Shown piece by piece: positions 8,655-15,812 of a DNA stretch of 34,212 nucleotides (positions are counted from its first letter, which is position 1; every line of letters begins with the position of its first letter). A model generated the notes under the pieces. That model saw only the letters and a program-made list of their open reading frames with translations. It was not told where the DNA came from and searched no databases. The position numbers and the translations under genes were made by a program. Location of the stretch: positions 407-34,618 of the forward strand of contig DOUV01000575.1 in the NCBI GenBank assembly GCA_003520455.1, read 5' to 3'. Origin of the DNA: Chloroflexota bacterium (GTDB lineage: Bacteria; Chloroflexota; Anaerolineae; Ardenticatenales; Ardenticatenaceae).

Positions 8655-9053
8655 TCCATCCCCTGCACCTGTGGCACGACGTCACGAGATTCCGCTTTCC
8701 GCGGCAGAGAGCCGTGACTCGGCTATCCTCTTGGCTGTTCTTCATGAAGGTAGAGCAGGTGATACGCCGCTCACGGGCTGGGCGCAGGTTTGGGAGGACG
8801 TGGGGAGGGCAGGACCTGCTGGGCTGCAGCTCGGCGTAGGGCGGACATCGTCTCGAGAAGCACCCTTGTCTGGTTTTGAGGAGCTGCGTGGGCCCTCTGA
8901 AGAGGACGGTTAGAACCCTGGCGTCTTGGAGGAACCGCCCGAATCTCAGAGCAAACGGAGAGAATGGGGTTAGAATAGGCAAAGGCGGAACTGCTGTCAA
9001 CCACCGGCTGCTGGTTTACGCTTATCGTGGAAGAAAGCGGTAGAGTCACTTCG
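8655..9053. other. Upstream region of the respiratory operon
   Basis: This stretch of about 400 bp between the stress-protein/TrkA_C remnant and ctaC has no credible gene; open frames on both strands lack motifs and good start signals. It must contain the promoter for the seven-gene oxidase-bc operon on the minus strand, but I could not pick a convincing -35/-10 pair or operator. Confidence 0.4.
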
Positions 9054-9173
9054 TCACGGCCGACTCCCCGGTGGTCTCACCGGAAGTGGCACACACTCCG
9101 ACGCGAACCGTTCCCACGCTCGGGCCGACGCGAGCACGATGAGTTCGTCGCCGGCCTGGAGGACCGTGTTGGG
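9054..9173 (-). pseudogene. TrkA_C (RCK_C) domain remnant
   Basis: In the frame one base off the stress-protein frame, this 39-codon stretch reads NTVLQAGDELIVLASARAW and then runs to a stop. The pattern D/N-T-V-L-x-x-G-D-x-L-x-V-L is the hallmark end of a TrkA_C/RCK_C domain, the regulatory domain of K+ channels and cation/proton antiporters. No membrane or N-terminal RCK part exists nearby, so it is a C-terminal stub. It joins the stress-protein coding sequence at about 9171-9181, consistent with a deletion that fused two genes out of frame. Confidence 0.6.
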
Positions 9174-9946
9174 AGGCTATACCCTCCCATCAAGATACAA
9201 TCCGCCTGGCTTTCCGTCGCGGCGTGGATAATCTCGGCCACCGGTTCGCCCCTGCGCGCCAACAACCGATAGTGCGGCCGGTCGTCTTGCGCCAGCTTCT
9301 CTTGGACCTCTTGCAGCCGTTTGTGAGCCGCACGGTCGTCGGGTTGCTTTATTGCGGGCACCGTGACATCGGTAGACAGCGCGTGCTGGAGCCGGAGGGT
9401 CCACGCCAACGCGGGCCGGGACCGCTCGCTCCCGTCGTAGGCCAGCAAGAGGCGCCGCAGTTCGCGCTCTTCGTCGCCGCCCGCAATGAACGGGCACGGC
9501 GCGTGATGGGCGATGGCCCGGAAGTGCCGGCCGAGATAGTGCGGATCATCCGCATGCCCGAGTCCTCGACGACCGAGTCCCAACAAAAGCGCCGGCTCCG
9601 CTTCCTGGAGTACCAACTCGGGGACACCTCCGAGGAGGAGTTCATTTGTAACGGGGACATGGGCCGTCTGGCATCGATCCTCGAGCCAGGCCAGGACTTC
9701 TTCTCCGTGGAGCTGAAATGCAGTGATAGCTTCTGTGGGCGACATTGGCGGCTGGGTAGTCCCCAGCTCGAGCTGATAACTGGCGTACGGGTCCAGGAGG
9801 AGAGGCTCATCGACGATATGCAGCCCGCGAATTGTCAGATGCTGGGCCTGCGCGACTTGGATCGCCACGTTCGCAGCTGCCCTGGCAGGCCGGGAACCAT
9901 CCAGGGCCACGAGAATGGTGTCGTTTGTCGATGTTTCTTCCAACAT
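9077..9946 (-). CDS. Tandem universal stress protein (UspA), C-terminus altered
   Basis: This 289-residue cytosolic protein has two Usp domains. Domain 1 starts TILVALDGSRPARAA (10-24) and ends with the family-like RRGLGHADDPHYLGRHFR and APCPFIAGG. Domain 2 starts RRLLLAYDGSERSRPAL (about residue 152 on) and reaches DCILMGGYS, where a normal Usp would continue with a G-x-x-x-x-x-x-GS/T nucleotide-binding loop and a final beta strand. Instead the frame runs into about 35 unrelated Arg/Ser-rich residues, which are the out-of-frame reading of a TrkA_C remnant. The protein is therefore likely truncated in its second nucleotide-binding site. The ATG at 9946 has GAGGAAG upstream; an earlier in-frame ATG (9976) is possible. 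Expression and ligand are unknown. Confidence 0.85.
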   Translation of the reverse strand: MLEETSTNDTILVALDGSRPARAAANVAIQVAQAQHLTIRGLHIVDEPLLLDPYASYQLELGTTQPPMSPTEAITAFQLHGEEVLAWLEDRCQTAHVPVTNELLLGGVPELVLQEAEPALLLGLGRRGLGHADDPHYLGRHFRAIAHHAPCPFIAGGDEERELRRLLLAYDGSERSRPALAWTLRLQHALSTDVTVPAIKQPDDRAAHKRLQEVQEKLAQDDRPHYRLLARRGEPVAEIIHAATESQADCILMGGYSLPTRSSRPATNSSCSRRPERGNGSRRSVCHFR

Positions 9947-10262
9947 GACGTCTTCCTCTTCGCTGCGCACCGCCATGGGCCCGGGTGCGGCATCGACTTC
10001 AGAGCGAGCAGCACCACATGGCCTCAGGCGGGACGTTGAGGTCGCCGGCACCCGGCATCATTGCGTTTTGGGAAACCCACGCGTTTGCAACCCGTGCGTC
10101 CATTGGGAATTCGGACAACCCAGAACGAGGTGTATCATCCCGGCGCCGGGACCCAAGGCGGCAATCAACAGGAGGCCAATCAAGAGGATCGGGATTCAAC
10201 TGTCTCGCGCGTCCTTCTCCCGGACTGTCGGAGCCCGGCACGCAATTCGTCATGAGCAACGA
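9947..10262. other. Gene-poor spacer upstream of the stress-protein gene
   Basis: No supported gene is seen here. A short minus-strand frame could encode a 41-residue peptide with one hydrophobic segment (10058-10183), but it would need a TTG start and has no ribosome binding site. The promoter of the stress-protein gene probably lies here and is not obvious. Confidence 0.35.
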
Positions 10263-10502
10263 CTATCGGCGATCTGAGAACTTCTTTGTCCTGATCGCTT
10301 TAGATGGCGTCTCTTGACGACGAGACGGTGGCGGGAGGCTTGCTTGCTCATGGCGCAATCCCTCCTCCGCCTCGGCCTCGAAAATGCGTACTTCGGGCGG
10401 GACGGGATCGCCAAACTCCGGTGGCAATTGCTCAAATGGCGCTCCAAACAGCCAGCGCAAGAAACGTTGGACCAGCCGTCGCGACTTAAGAGCATGCGGC
10501 AT
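10263..10502 (-). CDS. Small hypothetical protein, 79 aa
   Basis: I do not recognise this protein. It begins with a basic, amphipathic stretch (MPHALKSRRLVQRFLRWLFG) and continues with a Pro/Glu-rich segment and a basic tail; there is no clear transmembrane helix. The case for a real gene is the excellent ribosome binding site GGAGGTG 4-5 nt upstream of the ATG at 10502 and its position one base after the stop of the preceding small gene, so the two are likely translated together. It might be a peripheral membrane or regulatory peptide; no function is assigned. Confidence 0.6.
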   Translation of the reverse strand: MPHALKSRRLVQRFLRWLFGAPFEQLPPEFGDPVPPEVRIFEAEAEEGLRHEQASLPPPSRRQETPSKAIRTKKFSDRR

Positions 10503-10503
10503 G

Positions 10504-10728
10504 CTACACCTCCATCTGCAATTCCGGGTGGCTCCCGAGGATGCGGATCGATGCCGACCCGTCAACAGTTTCTTCCTTCACCAGATGCTGCAACTGCCCA
10601 CAGGCGCTTATCTGCATCAATGGATGGCCGGCCGCCTTGCGATCTCGCACGATACCCCAGATCACGATGCAAAGCAGAAGCCCCACCAGGAGACCCGACC
10701 ACAGCGGCAACTTGCCCTTTGCCGGCAT
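10504..10728 (-). CDS. Small single-pass membrane protein, 74 aa
   Basis: I do not recognise the family. One strong hydrophobic segment (about residues 9-27, WSGLLVGLLLCIVIWGIV) is followed by RDRK and a soluble tail of about 45 residues, suggesting an N-out/C-in membrane anchor. Two cysteines are present (C20 in the helix, C43 in the tail). The start at 10728 gives a compact membrane protein; an in-frame ATG at 10776 would add 16 residues, and neither has a strong ribosome binding site. The stop is one base before the next gene's start codon, and the downstream gene's GGAGGT lies inside this reading frame, indicating coupling. Confidence 0.6.
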   Translation of the reverse strand: MPAKGKLPLWSGLLVGLLLCIVIWGIVRDRKAAGHPLMQISACGQLQHLVKEETVDGSASIRILGSHPELQMEV

Positions 10729-11484
10729 AGCCCACTCTCGGCTCGCGGTGGCAGACGTCTGGGTTACCCTGAGCATAAACAGAAAAGGAAGGCGTTGTCT
10801 CTAAGAGAACTGGAAGAGAACCCTAAGATACCCTTAAGGCGCTCCCCACGACGAGGCACCGGGCGGGCGCGGGGAGGACGGAGCGAGAGGTGAAGAGGTG
10901 ATCGCAAGTCGCGAGGCCGGAAGTTCGTCCGAGAGCGTGCGATGGCGCACGAAAATTCCTGGCTTCAATGTGACTTCAGTTTAGCTCAATCGAGGAAGCC
11001 GCATATTTCAGTCGTCGGCCGGTCCCATCAAGGCAACGGAGGGACACTATTGGAATGGAAACCGAGCAACGGCGAAAAGTACACCAAAGCGAAGTCCGCG
11101 CTTATGGAGTTGGTCGCGATCAACTCCACCCATGCCCTGGCGGCTGGCCTGCTTTTTTGTTGCATCACGCGGTCAGGGGGTCTTCGCTCTCGCTCACTCG
11201 GTCGCTTCGTCCAGAATGGCTCGCCTTCGTATGACAGTGCAACACTCCGTGAACGATGCGCGAGGGCGCTCGGCACGACCAACGCGCTCCTCCGTTGGTA
11301 CGGCAAGCGGTCGGCGCTGCCTGCGGTGATCGTCTCGGCGCCACGCCTATGCTCAACATTGCAGGATCACTCTACCTCGTTCTCGCGGGCAACGCCTTGA
11401 TCACCGAGTGCGCGCTGTCACACCCGCCGGGCGCCCCGAGTGGGCGATGCCACCCCGCTGATTGCTCCCTCATCGCTTATGCCT
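10729..11484. other. Gene-poor region
   Basis: This stretch of about 750 bp has overlapping open frames on both strands, none with recognisable motifs. It holds a small inverted repeat at 11105-11128 followed by a T-run (CTTTTTTG, about 11153-11160). The region may be another decayed insertion, but I found no transposase signature in it. Confidence 0.4.
11105..11128. repeat. 8-bp inverted repeat
   Basis: TGGAGTTG (11105-11112) pairs with CAACTCCA (11121-11128) across 8 nt. A T-run follows about 25 nt later, too distant for a classical terminator. Function unknown. Confidence 0.4.
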
Positions 11485-12192
11485 TTACCTAAGCCCGAGA
11501 GCGGTGAAGACCTCCCTGACGTGGTCGAGGTGCCGTTTCATCGCCGCCTTGGTACCTTCGACGTCCTGCGCTCGGACGCGCTCGAGTATGTCCGCGTGGA
11601 GGCCGATCGCAATACTGTGCTCGTTGTGATACCGCCACATCTCCGCCGCGCTTTCTAAGATCTGGGCAACAACCAGTTGGATCAACACCGCAAGCACCGG
11701 ATTGCCGGTGGCGCGCGCTAATTCCCAGTGAAACTCAGTGTCCGCTTTGTTGAACTCGTGCGGCGAGCCGGCATAACTTTTCATATCTTCAAGCAAATCG
11801 CTGAGCGTCTGTAGATTCTCGTCGGTACGACGGGTCGCCGCCAGCCCGGCAATCGGAACCTCGAGCAATTCGCGCGCAGCCAGGACGTCGGCGTTGGTCC
11901 CACGCTCTACTTGCAGCATCAGTGTAATCGACTCGGCGAGGTGATCGGCTGTCGGTGTGGTCACAAACGTGCCCCGTCCGAGCAGAACCTCGACCAAGCC
12001 CTTTTCTGCCAGGGATCGAATCGCCTCGCGGACAGCCGTGCGGCTGACTCCATATTCCTCTGCCAGTTGCCGCTCCGAAGGTAACTGGTCGCCTGGCTTC
12101 AACTTACCCGAAACGATCATCTCCTGGATTCGATCGACAATATCATGGAAGAGACGATCCTTGAGCCGTGCGGATCGAGACACTGCGGGCAC
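11485..12192 (-). CDS. GntR-family transcriptional regulator, FadR subfamily
   Basis: This 235-residue DNA-binding regulator has an N-terminal winged helix (about 8-75) with the GntR signature GDQLPSERQLAEEYGVSRTA followed by VREAIRSLAEKGLVEV and GRGTFV. The C-terminal all-helical FCD domain (about 90-225) has candidate metal/ligand residues in NKADTEFHWEL (Asp and His) and in HNEHS and IGLHADI, consistent with binding a small carboxylate. Start: GGAGGT precedes GTG at 12192, which gives a typical N-terminus; a GTG four codons later and an upstream in-frame ATG are alternatives. FadR-type proteins often repress adjacent catabolic operons by binding TGGT-N-ACCA palindromes, and two such sites lie upstream of the importer operon 2 kb away. 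It is therefore the likely local repressor, although insertion-sequence debris now separates the two. Confidence 0.92.
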   Translation of the reverse strand: MPAVSRSARLKDRLFHDIVDRIQEMIVSGKLKPGDQLPSERQLAEEYGVSRTAVREAIRSLAEKGLVEVLLGRGTFVTTPTADHLAESITLMLQVERGTNADVLAARELLEVPIAGLAATRRTDENLQTLSDLLEDMKSYAGSPHEFNKADTEFHWELARATGNPVLAVLIQLVVAQILESAAEMWRYHNEHSIAIGLHADILERVRAQDVEGTKAAMKRHLDHVREVFTALGLR

Positions 12193-12465
12193 ATCCACCT
12201 CCAAATGATTACCTGTGGTGCAAACAGAGGAATGATATTGGCGACGCGGAGTGCGCATGCTCACCCCACGAAACAGACATTGCTTGTACTGAAAGACGGT
12301 CCAGATCTATCTTGGGCAAATCTCAGGAACCCATCAATGGGACCTTCGCGAATCGTCGTGAAAATGTGGCAGCCGAACGGGATACGGCGCGATATTCACT
12401 GCCATTGCATTTCGTGTTCATTCGGTTCATCATCCTGACACGCTCTGCCACGCCAGTCAAGACCC
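12193..12465. other. Upstream region of the GntR gene
   Basis: No gene is seen. Near the regulator start, CTGTGGTGCAA at 12213-12223 recurs exactly at 14327-14337 in the leader of the importer operon, making it a candidate shared regulatory element. No clear promoter hexamers are seen. Confidence 0.4.
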
Positions 12466-13029
12466 CAGGGCTTCTCAAAAGTCAGGTTTCGAGAGCAAGA
12501 GAGCCAGGGCAGGCGTGGGGTTGGTCACTAAGGCGCGCATTTTGCTGAGAGGGAGCCTTGCCCTGCCGGTCCAGGAGGGTGAGGATGGCGGTATTCAAGC
12601 TCTCGAAAACCTGGGCCGTGGGCCTGGCGCGTCCCTGACAGGCGTCTTCTTGCATGGTGACATCCCGGCGCCAGTGGATGCGGTTTTGAATGAACCCGTC
12701 CTGGCGGGTGAGCGCGGGGAACCGGGCGGCCCCGGCCTCGGCGGGCGGCAAACTGGTAAGGCCGGAGACGACCTCGTGGCTGGTGGTCTCGTGGCGCCTG
12801 ACAGTGCATTGCCCTTGGCAGCTGCGGGCTCAGCCCGCAGTTGCGGTTGGTTGATTGTGGCGATCGCGAGCGAATCACCGCCGTGATCGCGGACCGGCTG
12901 GCACCACGCGCGCTGGGGATGGAGGCGTCGCCGCGGAGCAGACAACCGCCCAGCCCTTGGCCCGCGATCACCGGCTAGGCGATGTGGCCTTCATCCAGCT
13001 GGCGCGGGACGGCCAGGTGAGCCAGGGGC
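12466..13029 (-). pseudogene. ISAs1-like transposase remnant (3' half)
   Basis: Fragments in at least two frames resemble the C-terminal half of ISAs1-family DDE transposases: RGDASIPSARG, then GGDSLAIATINQPQLRAEPAAA read in another frame, then SHEVVSGLTSLPPAEAG and NRIHWRRDVTMQEDACQ with the family's H-W-x-x-D-V-T-x-x-E-D core (12482 to about 12820). The last frame stops at 12482-12484, and CAGGGCTTCTCAAAA at 12466-12480 just beyond could be the element's terminal inverted repeat. The N-terminal half is missing and there are frameshifts, so it is inactive. The left boundary against the IS110 remnant is approximate. Confidence 0.7.
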
Positions 13030-13953
13030 CCCATAGGGCGGCATGCTTGACTCGCATGCGCCGCTTGTCAATCCAACCGACGCTTTGGCCCGCGATCCGC
13101 AAGGCAGTCGCTGCCCGATTTTGGATCTTCTTGATCCGACTGCGCAACAGCTTCCCGCCGATACGTCATGCTGAGGGGCGAGGCCCAACCACGAGGTGAA
13201 TTGCCTGACCGCCGGCCAGGGGCTGATATCGAGGCCAATTTCCGACATGCCGGTCTGTGCAATCAAGACGTCAATCCGATCAATGGCAGTCAAATCAACG
13301 ACTATCATGTGATCCCGCTGCGTGCGGAGGTCAAAGCTGGGAAAATTTTCGCTTCGTGGCTGGCAGTGGGGCGGCTTGAGAGGCGACTGCGTGGGATGAG
13401 CCTGGGATTCGAAGCCAGCAGGGAGCTGCTCGGCGCGTTCATCATAGACAACGGCCTTCTGGACGCCGATATCGTACAACTCTAGCTCCTATTGCAGGAT
13501 AAAGGGACGCTCGGACGCGAAATGTCATTCGAATCTATTGGCAATCCATCCATCCATCCATCCATCCATCCATCCATCCATCCATCCATCTGCCTTGCGC
13601 CCTGCGACATGCCTGGCTTGTCCGGCGTTGATCAGATGCACATCGATACCGCGCGCTTCCAGAATCTGAGAGGGGAATCCAGGAGGTGCCGGTCGATTCC
13701 ATCACCCCCGTTTCCATCCTATAGGCAGCCACCCAAGCAGCCGCGACGTGCAGGTCGGCGGTGAAGGTGTCAAACACCCGCACCGATTCTATGCCCCGTT
13801 CTGCGGGCACCGCGACCTGGATTTCGGCGGCCCCACCTCGAGGCCGACCGCATTGCGATTGAGTTGCTCCAGGCGCTCCACTGTGGCGAGCTTGCGACCC
13901 GCCGTGCCCTGGCGCCCCGTAGCCCGTCGAGAGTGCTTGAATCGTTCGTTCAT
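13030..13953 (-). pseudogene. IS110-family transposase pseudogene
   Basis: The start is well preserved: AAGGAGGT six bases before ATG (13953), then KLATVERLEQLNRNAVGLEV, the IS110 N-terminal RuvC-like start. A frameshift near 13828 leads to EIQVAVPAERG and FTADLHVAAAW, then [12 protein letters not shown] (DEDD-type core). A second frameshift leads to [20 protein letters not shown] and VAGRKAD. Here the coding sequence is interrupted by a tetranucleotide tract (13544-13590), and roughly 130 residues usually found at this point are missing. The sequence resumes at ELYDIGVQKAVVYDE and continues through the Transposase_20 part: TAIDRIDVLIAQTGMSEIGL, then FTSWLGLAP, and after another shift KLLRSRIKKIQNRAATALR. 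It is clearly a decayed, non-functional copy. The 3' limit against the ISAs1 remnant is approximate. Confidence 0.88.
13544..13590. repeat. ATCC tetranucleotide microsatellite, 11.75 copies
   Basis: A perfect tract of ATCC units (GGAT on the minus strand), 47 bp long, lies inside the IS110 pseudogene immediately after the codons for GRKAD, a conserved point of the transposase. Being a 4-bp unit it can change the reading frame by slippage. No intact gene spans it, so it has no obvious phase-variable target. Confidence 0.97.
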
Positions 13954-14236
13954 TGCTTGACCTCCTTGCGTGAACGACGATGGGCCGCCATTCAGACCCG
14001 ATTCGGTCAGGCTTTCCGGAGTCTCCGAAAAGGGATCTCGCATGAGGACCACTAATGTCCAAGCCACCACGAATCAGAACCACACTTTTGAACGGGCTGA
14101 CCGCGCACCAAGGGTCGCCTCGGTCTTAACTGTCTGAACGACTACTGGTAGCAACCTGGCCCGTCACGCCCGCTTCTGCCGTACGCAGGAAGCCTTGCCC
14201 TCCTGGAGTTACTTTTGAGACGCCTTGCAAGACCTC
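13954..14236. other. Spacer between IS110 remnant and importer promoter
   Basis: I see no gene here. It lies between the start of the IS110 pseudogene and the -35 element of the importer operon and may include the left flank of the insertion, but IS110 elements normally lack clear terminal repeats, so no boundary can be set. Confidence 0.35.
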
Positions 14237-14266
14237 TTGACAACCGGTCGTCAATTAGGTTAAGAT
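14237..14266 (+). promoter_or_regulatory. Sigma70-like promoter of the importer/catabolic operon
   Basis: A perfect -35 hexamer TTGACA (14237-14242) is followed after 18 bp by TAAGAT (14261-14266, four of six matches to TATAAT). Transcription would start around 14273, inside the first operator half, leaving a leader of about 280 nt before the first ATG. The abutting palindromes strengthen the call. Confidence 0.65.
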
Positions 14267-14267
14267 G

Positions 14268-14302
14268 GACTGGTATAACCGGTCAGACTGGTATACCAGT
14301 CT
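14268..14302. promoter_or_regulatory. Tandem TGGTATA operators for a FadR-type regulator
   Basis: AGACTGGTATACCAGTCT (14285-14302) is a perfect 18-bp palindrome. Just upstream, ACTGGTATAACCGGT (14269-14283) is a near-palindrome with the same left half. Both carry TGGT facing ACC, the general layout of FadR-subfamily operators. They overlap the expected transcription start, so binding would block initiation. The regulator encoded at 11485-12192 is the obvious candidate. Confidence 0.65.
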
Positions 14303-14556
14303 ATCGTAAGTATACAAGCATTCGAACTGTGGTGCAATACCGCCAGACAACCCCAAAGCCCTCAAGTCGAGAATATCCAGTAGCGGCTCAGACAATCGAG
14401 AGAGAGCAACAGCCCTTCTATATTCCATCTCGCGCCTCCGCACATTCTTCCAGAGTTGTCCTTGATAGCTGATTCAGCTAGATACCCGCAATAGGCTCCG
14501 ACGCACCAGTCCATTGACTGTTTTCTGCCCAACGAAAGGGAAGGAGAGGAGACACC
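14303..14556 (+). promoter_or_regulatory. Long leader of the importer operon
   Basis: This leader of about 250 nt has no supported gene. It contains CTGTGGTGCAA (14327-14337), repeated upstream of the GntR gene, and a second palindrome, TAGCTGATTCAGCTA (14466-14480, 7-bp arms around one base), which may bind another regulator or form a small stem in RNA. GGGAAGGAGAGGAG near the end supplies the ribosome binding site of the first gene. No known riboswitch consensus was recognised. Confidence 0.45.
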
Positions 14557-15714
14557 ATGAAACGAGGATTCCTACTATTGTGGCTCGCTGTCGGGACCAT
14601 GCTGGTCGCCGCGTGCGCAGCGCAGGGCCGGCCTGCGACGAGTGGCAACGCGCCGATCAAGATCGGCGTCGTGATGGATCAGACCGGGTCGGCATCGTAC
14701 TACAGCAAGGAATCGGAGAAGGGCGTCAGGCTTGCCGTCGAACGGATCAACGGCGCCGGAGGTGTGGATGGGCGCATGCTGGAGATGGTCGTCGAGGACG
14801 ATCAGAACAACCCCGCGCAGTCCGCGCAAAAAGTCCGCAAGCTCGCCAGTGATAAGGATATCGTCGCCGTCCTCAGCGTGAGTGGTTCGGCCAGTGCTCT
14901 GCAAAACCAGGTTGCGGCTCAGGAAGAAAAACTCCCCGAGATCGCCCCCACCAACATTGCCAATTCCCTCACGCAGGAATTCCGCAGTTACTTCTTCCGT
15001 CTTGGCGCCTCTGACGCCCATTACGTCGACGTCATCATGAGCACCGCTGCCGACCAATTCAAGAAGGTTGCCATCATCGGCGATAACACGCAGACTGGCC
15101 TGGCAACGCGTGATTCCTGGGCGCAGAGCCTGCGGGAGAGGGGTGTCGAGGTCGTCACCGTGGAGCAGATCGACACTGGCGCGACCGACGCTACGGCGCA
15201 GGTCCTTAACATGAAGAATGCGGGTGCCGAGCTGGTCCTGCTCACCGGTCAGGGTGCCCCCGAACTCGCGCTGATTACCCGCACAATTCGCCAGCAGAAT
15301 TGGGATGTAGCCATTATGGGTGGCCTGACGATCGGCGGCGCGCCCGCCTTCCTCGATCTCGCAAAGGAAGCTGCTAACGGTATTCTCTTCACCGATCTCG
15401 TTGACGACGATAAAGCGGCGCTGCAGGAGTTCAAGAAGAACTTCAAAGCCAAATATGGCGAGGATCAGACTGTCACGGCGAACGCCACCCTCAGCTACGA
15501 CGCCGTCTATCTCCTCGCCGATGCAATCGAGGCGGGCGGGGCTACGCGAGAGGGCATTCGTGGCGCGCTCGAGAAGATAACTGGCTGGGACAAGGGTGTC
15601 TCTGGTCGCGCCGACTCGACTGCTGACTTCGGCTCCAATGATCACCAGGGGTATGACTCCTCGGCCGTCGTGATTCGGACTTTCAAGGATCAGCAACCGG
15701 CAAAGTACAAGTAG
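14557..15714 (+). CDS. ABC importer substrate-binding lipoprotein, branched-chain amino acid type
   Basis: This 385-residue extracytoplasmic binding protein belongs to the Leu/Ile/Val-binding family (type I periplasmic fold). A lipoprotein signal peptide ends in LVAAC with C20 as the lipidated residue. The mature protein starts with a Ser/Thr/Ala linker, then IKIGVVMDQTGSASYYSKE, GVRLAVERINGAGGVDGR and VVEDDQNNPAQSAQKVRKL, all typical of the family. Strong GGAGAGGAG lies before the ATG. It heads the operon and is followed by a strong intergenic hairpin, as expected for a component made in excess of the permeases. Family members bind amino acids, amides, urea, aromatic acids and ureides, so the name does not fix the ligand; the neighbouring cyclic amidohydrolases suggest a cyclic ureide or imide or its derivative. 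Confidence 0.93.
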   Translation: MKRGFLLLWLAVGTMLVAACAAQGRPATSGNAPIKIGVVMDQTGSASYYSKESEKGVRLAVERINGAGGVDGRMLEMVVEDDQNNPAQSAQKVRKLASDKDIVAVLSVSGSASALQNQVAAQEEKLPEIAPTNIANSLTQEFRSYFFRLGASDAHYVDVIMSTAADQFKKVAIIGDNTQTGLATRDSWAQSLRERGVEVVTVEQIDTGATDATAQVLNMKNAGAELVLLTGQGAPELALITRTIRQQNWDVAIMGGLTIGGAPAFLDLAKEAANGILFTDLVDDDKAALQEFKKNFKAKYGEDQTVTANATLSYDAVYLLADAIEAGGATREGIRGALEKITGWDKGVSGRADSTADFGSNDHQGYDSSAVVIRTFKDQQPAKYK

Positions 15715-15728
15715 ATCATGGGAATACA

Positions 15729-15769
15729 CTCTACGGTGGGATGCGCTCTGCGGGCATCCCACTGTAGAG
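15729..15769 (+). promoter_or_regulatory. Strong intergenic hairpin between binding-protein and permease genes
   Basis: A 16-bp stem (15729-15744 with 15754-15769, one G-U pair) closes a 9-nt loop. There is no U-run after it, so it is more likely an mRNA-stabilising or partial-termination element, as in other operons where a binding protein is made in excess of membrane components, than a full terminator. The permease ribosome binding site follows about 30 nt downstream. Confidence 0.75.
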
Positions 15770-15812
15770 ACCTCTTGTGAAATTCGTGGGCACGTAGAGG
15801 AGAGGAATTACC

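Noticed and set aside
10058..10183. Minus-strand 41-residue peptide with a hydrophobic segment (LIGLLLIAALGPGAG) and a TTG start
   Set aside because: No ribosome binding site, no homologue recognised, and a stop codon just upstream; hydrophobicity alone is not enough.
11129..11165. Possible intrinsic terminator at the T-run after CTGGCCTGC
   Set aside because: The preceding inverted repeat is about 25 nt away and the sequence directly before the T-run does not form a good stem.
10942..11400. Plus-strand 152-codon frame in the gene-poor region
   Set aside because: No recognisable motif, no convincing ribosome binding site, and overlapping frames of similar length on the other strand.
13492..13764. 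Plus-strand frame containing a Ser-Ile-His-Pro repeat
   Set aside because: The repeat is simply the ATCC microsatellite read as codons, opposite the IS110 pseudogene.
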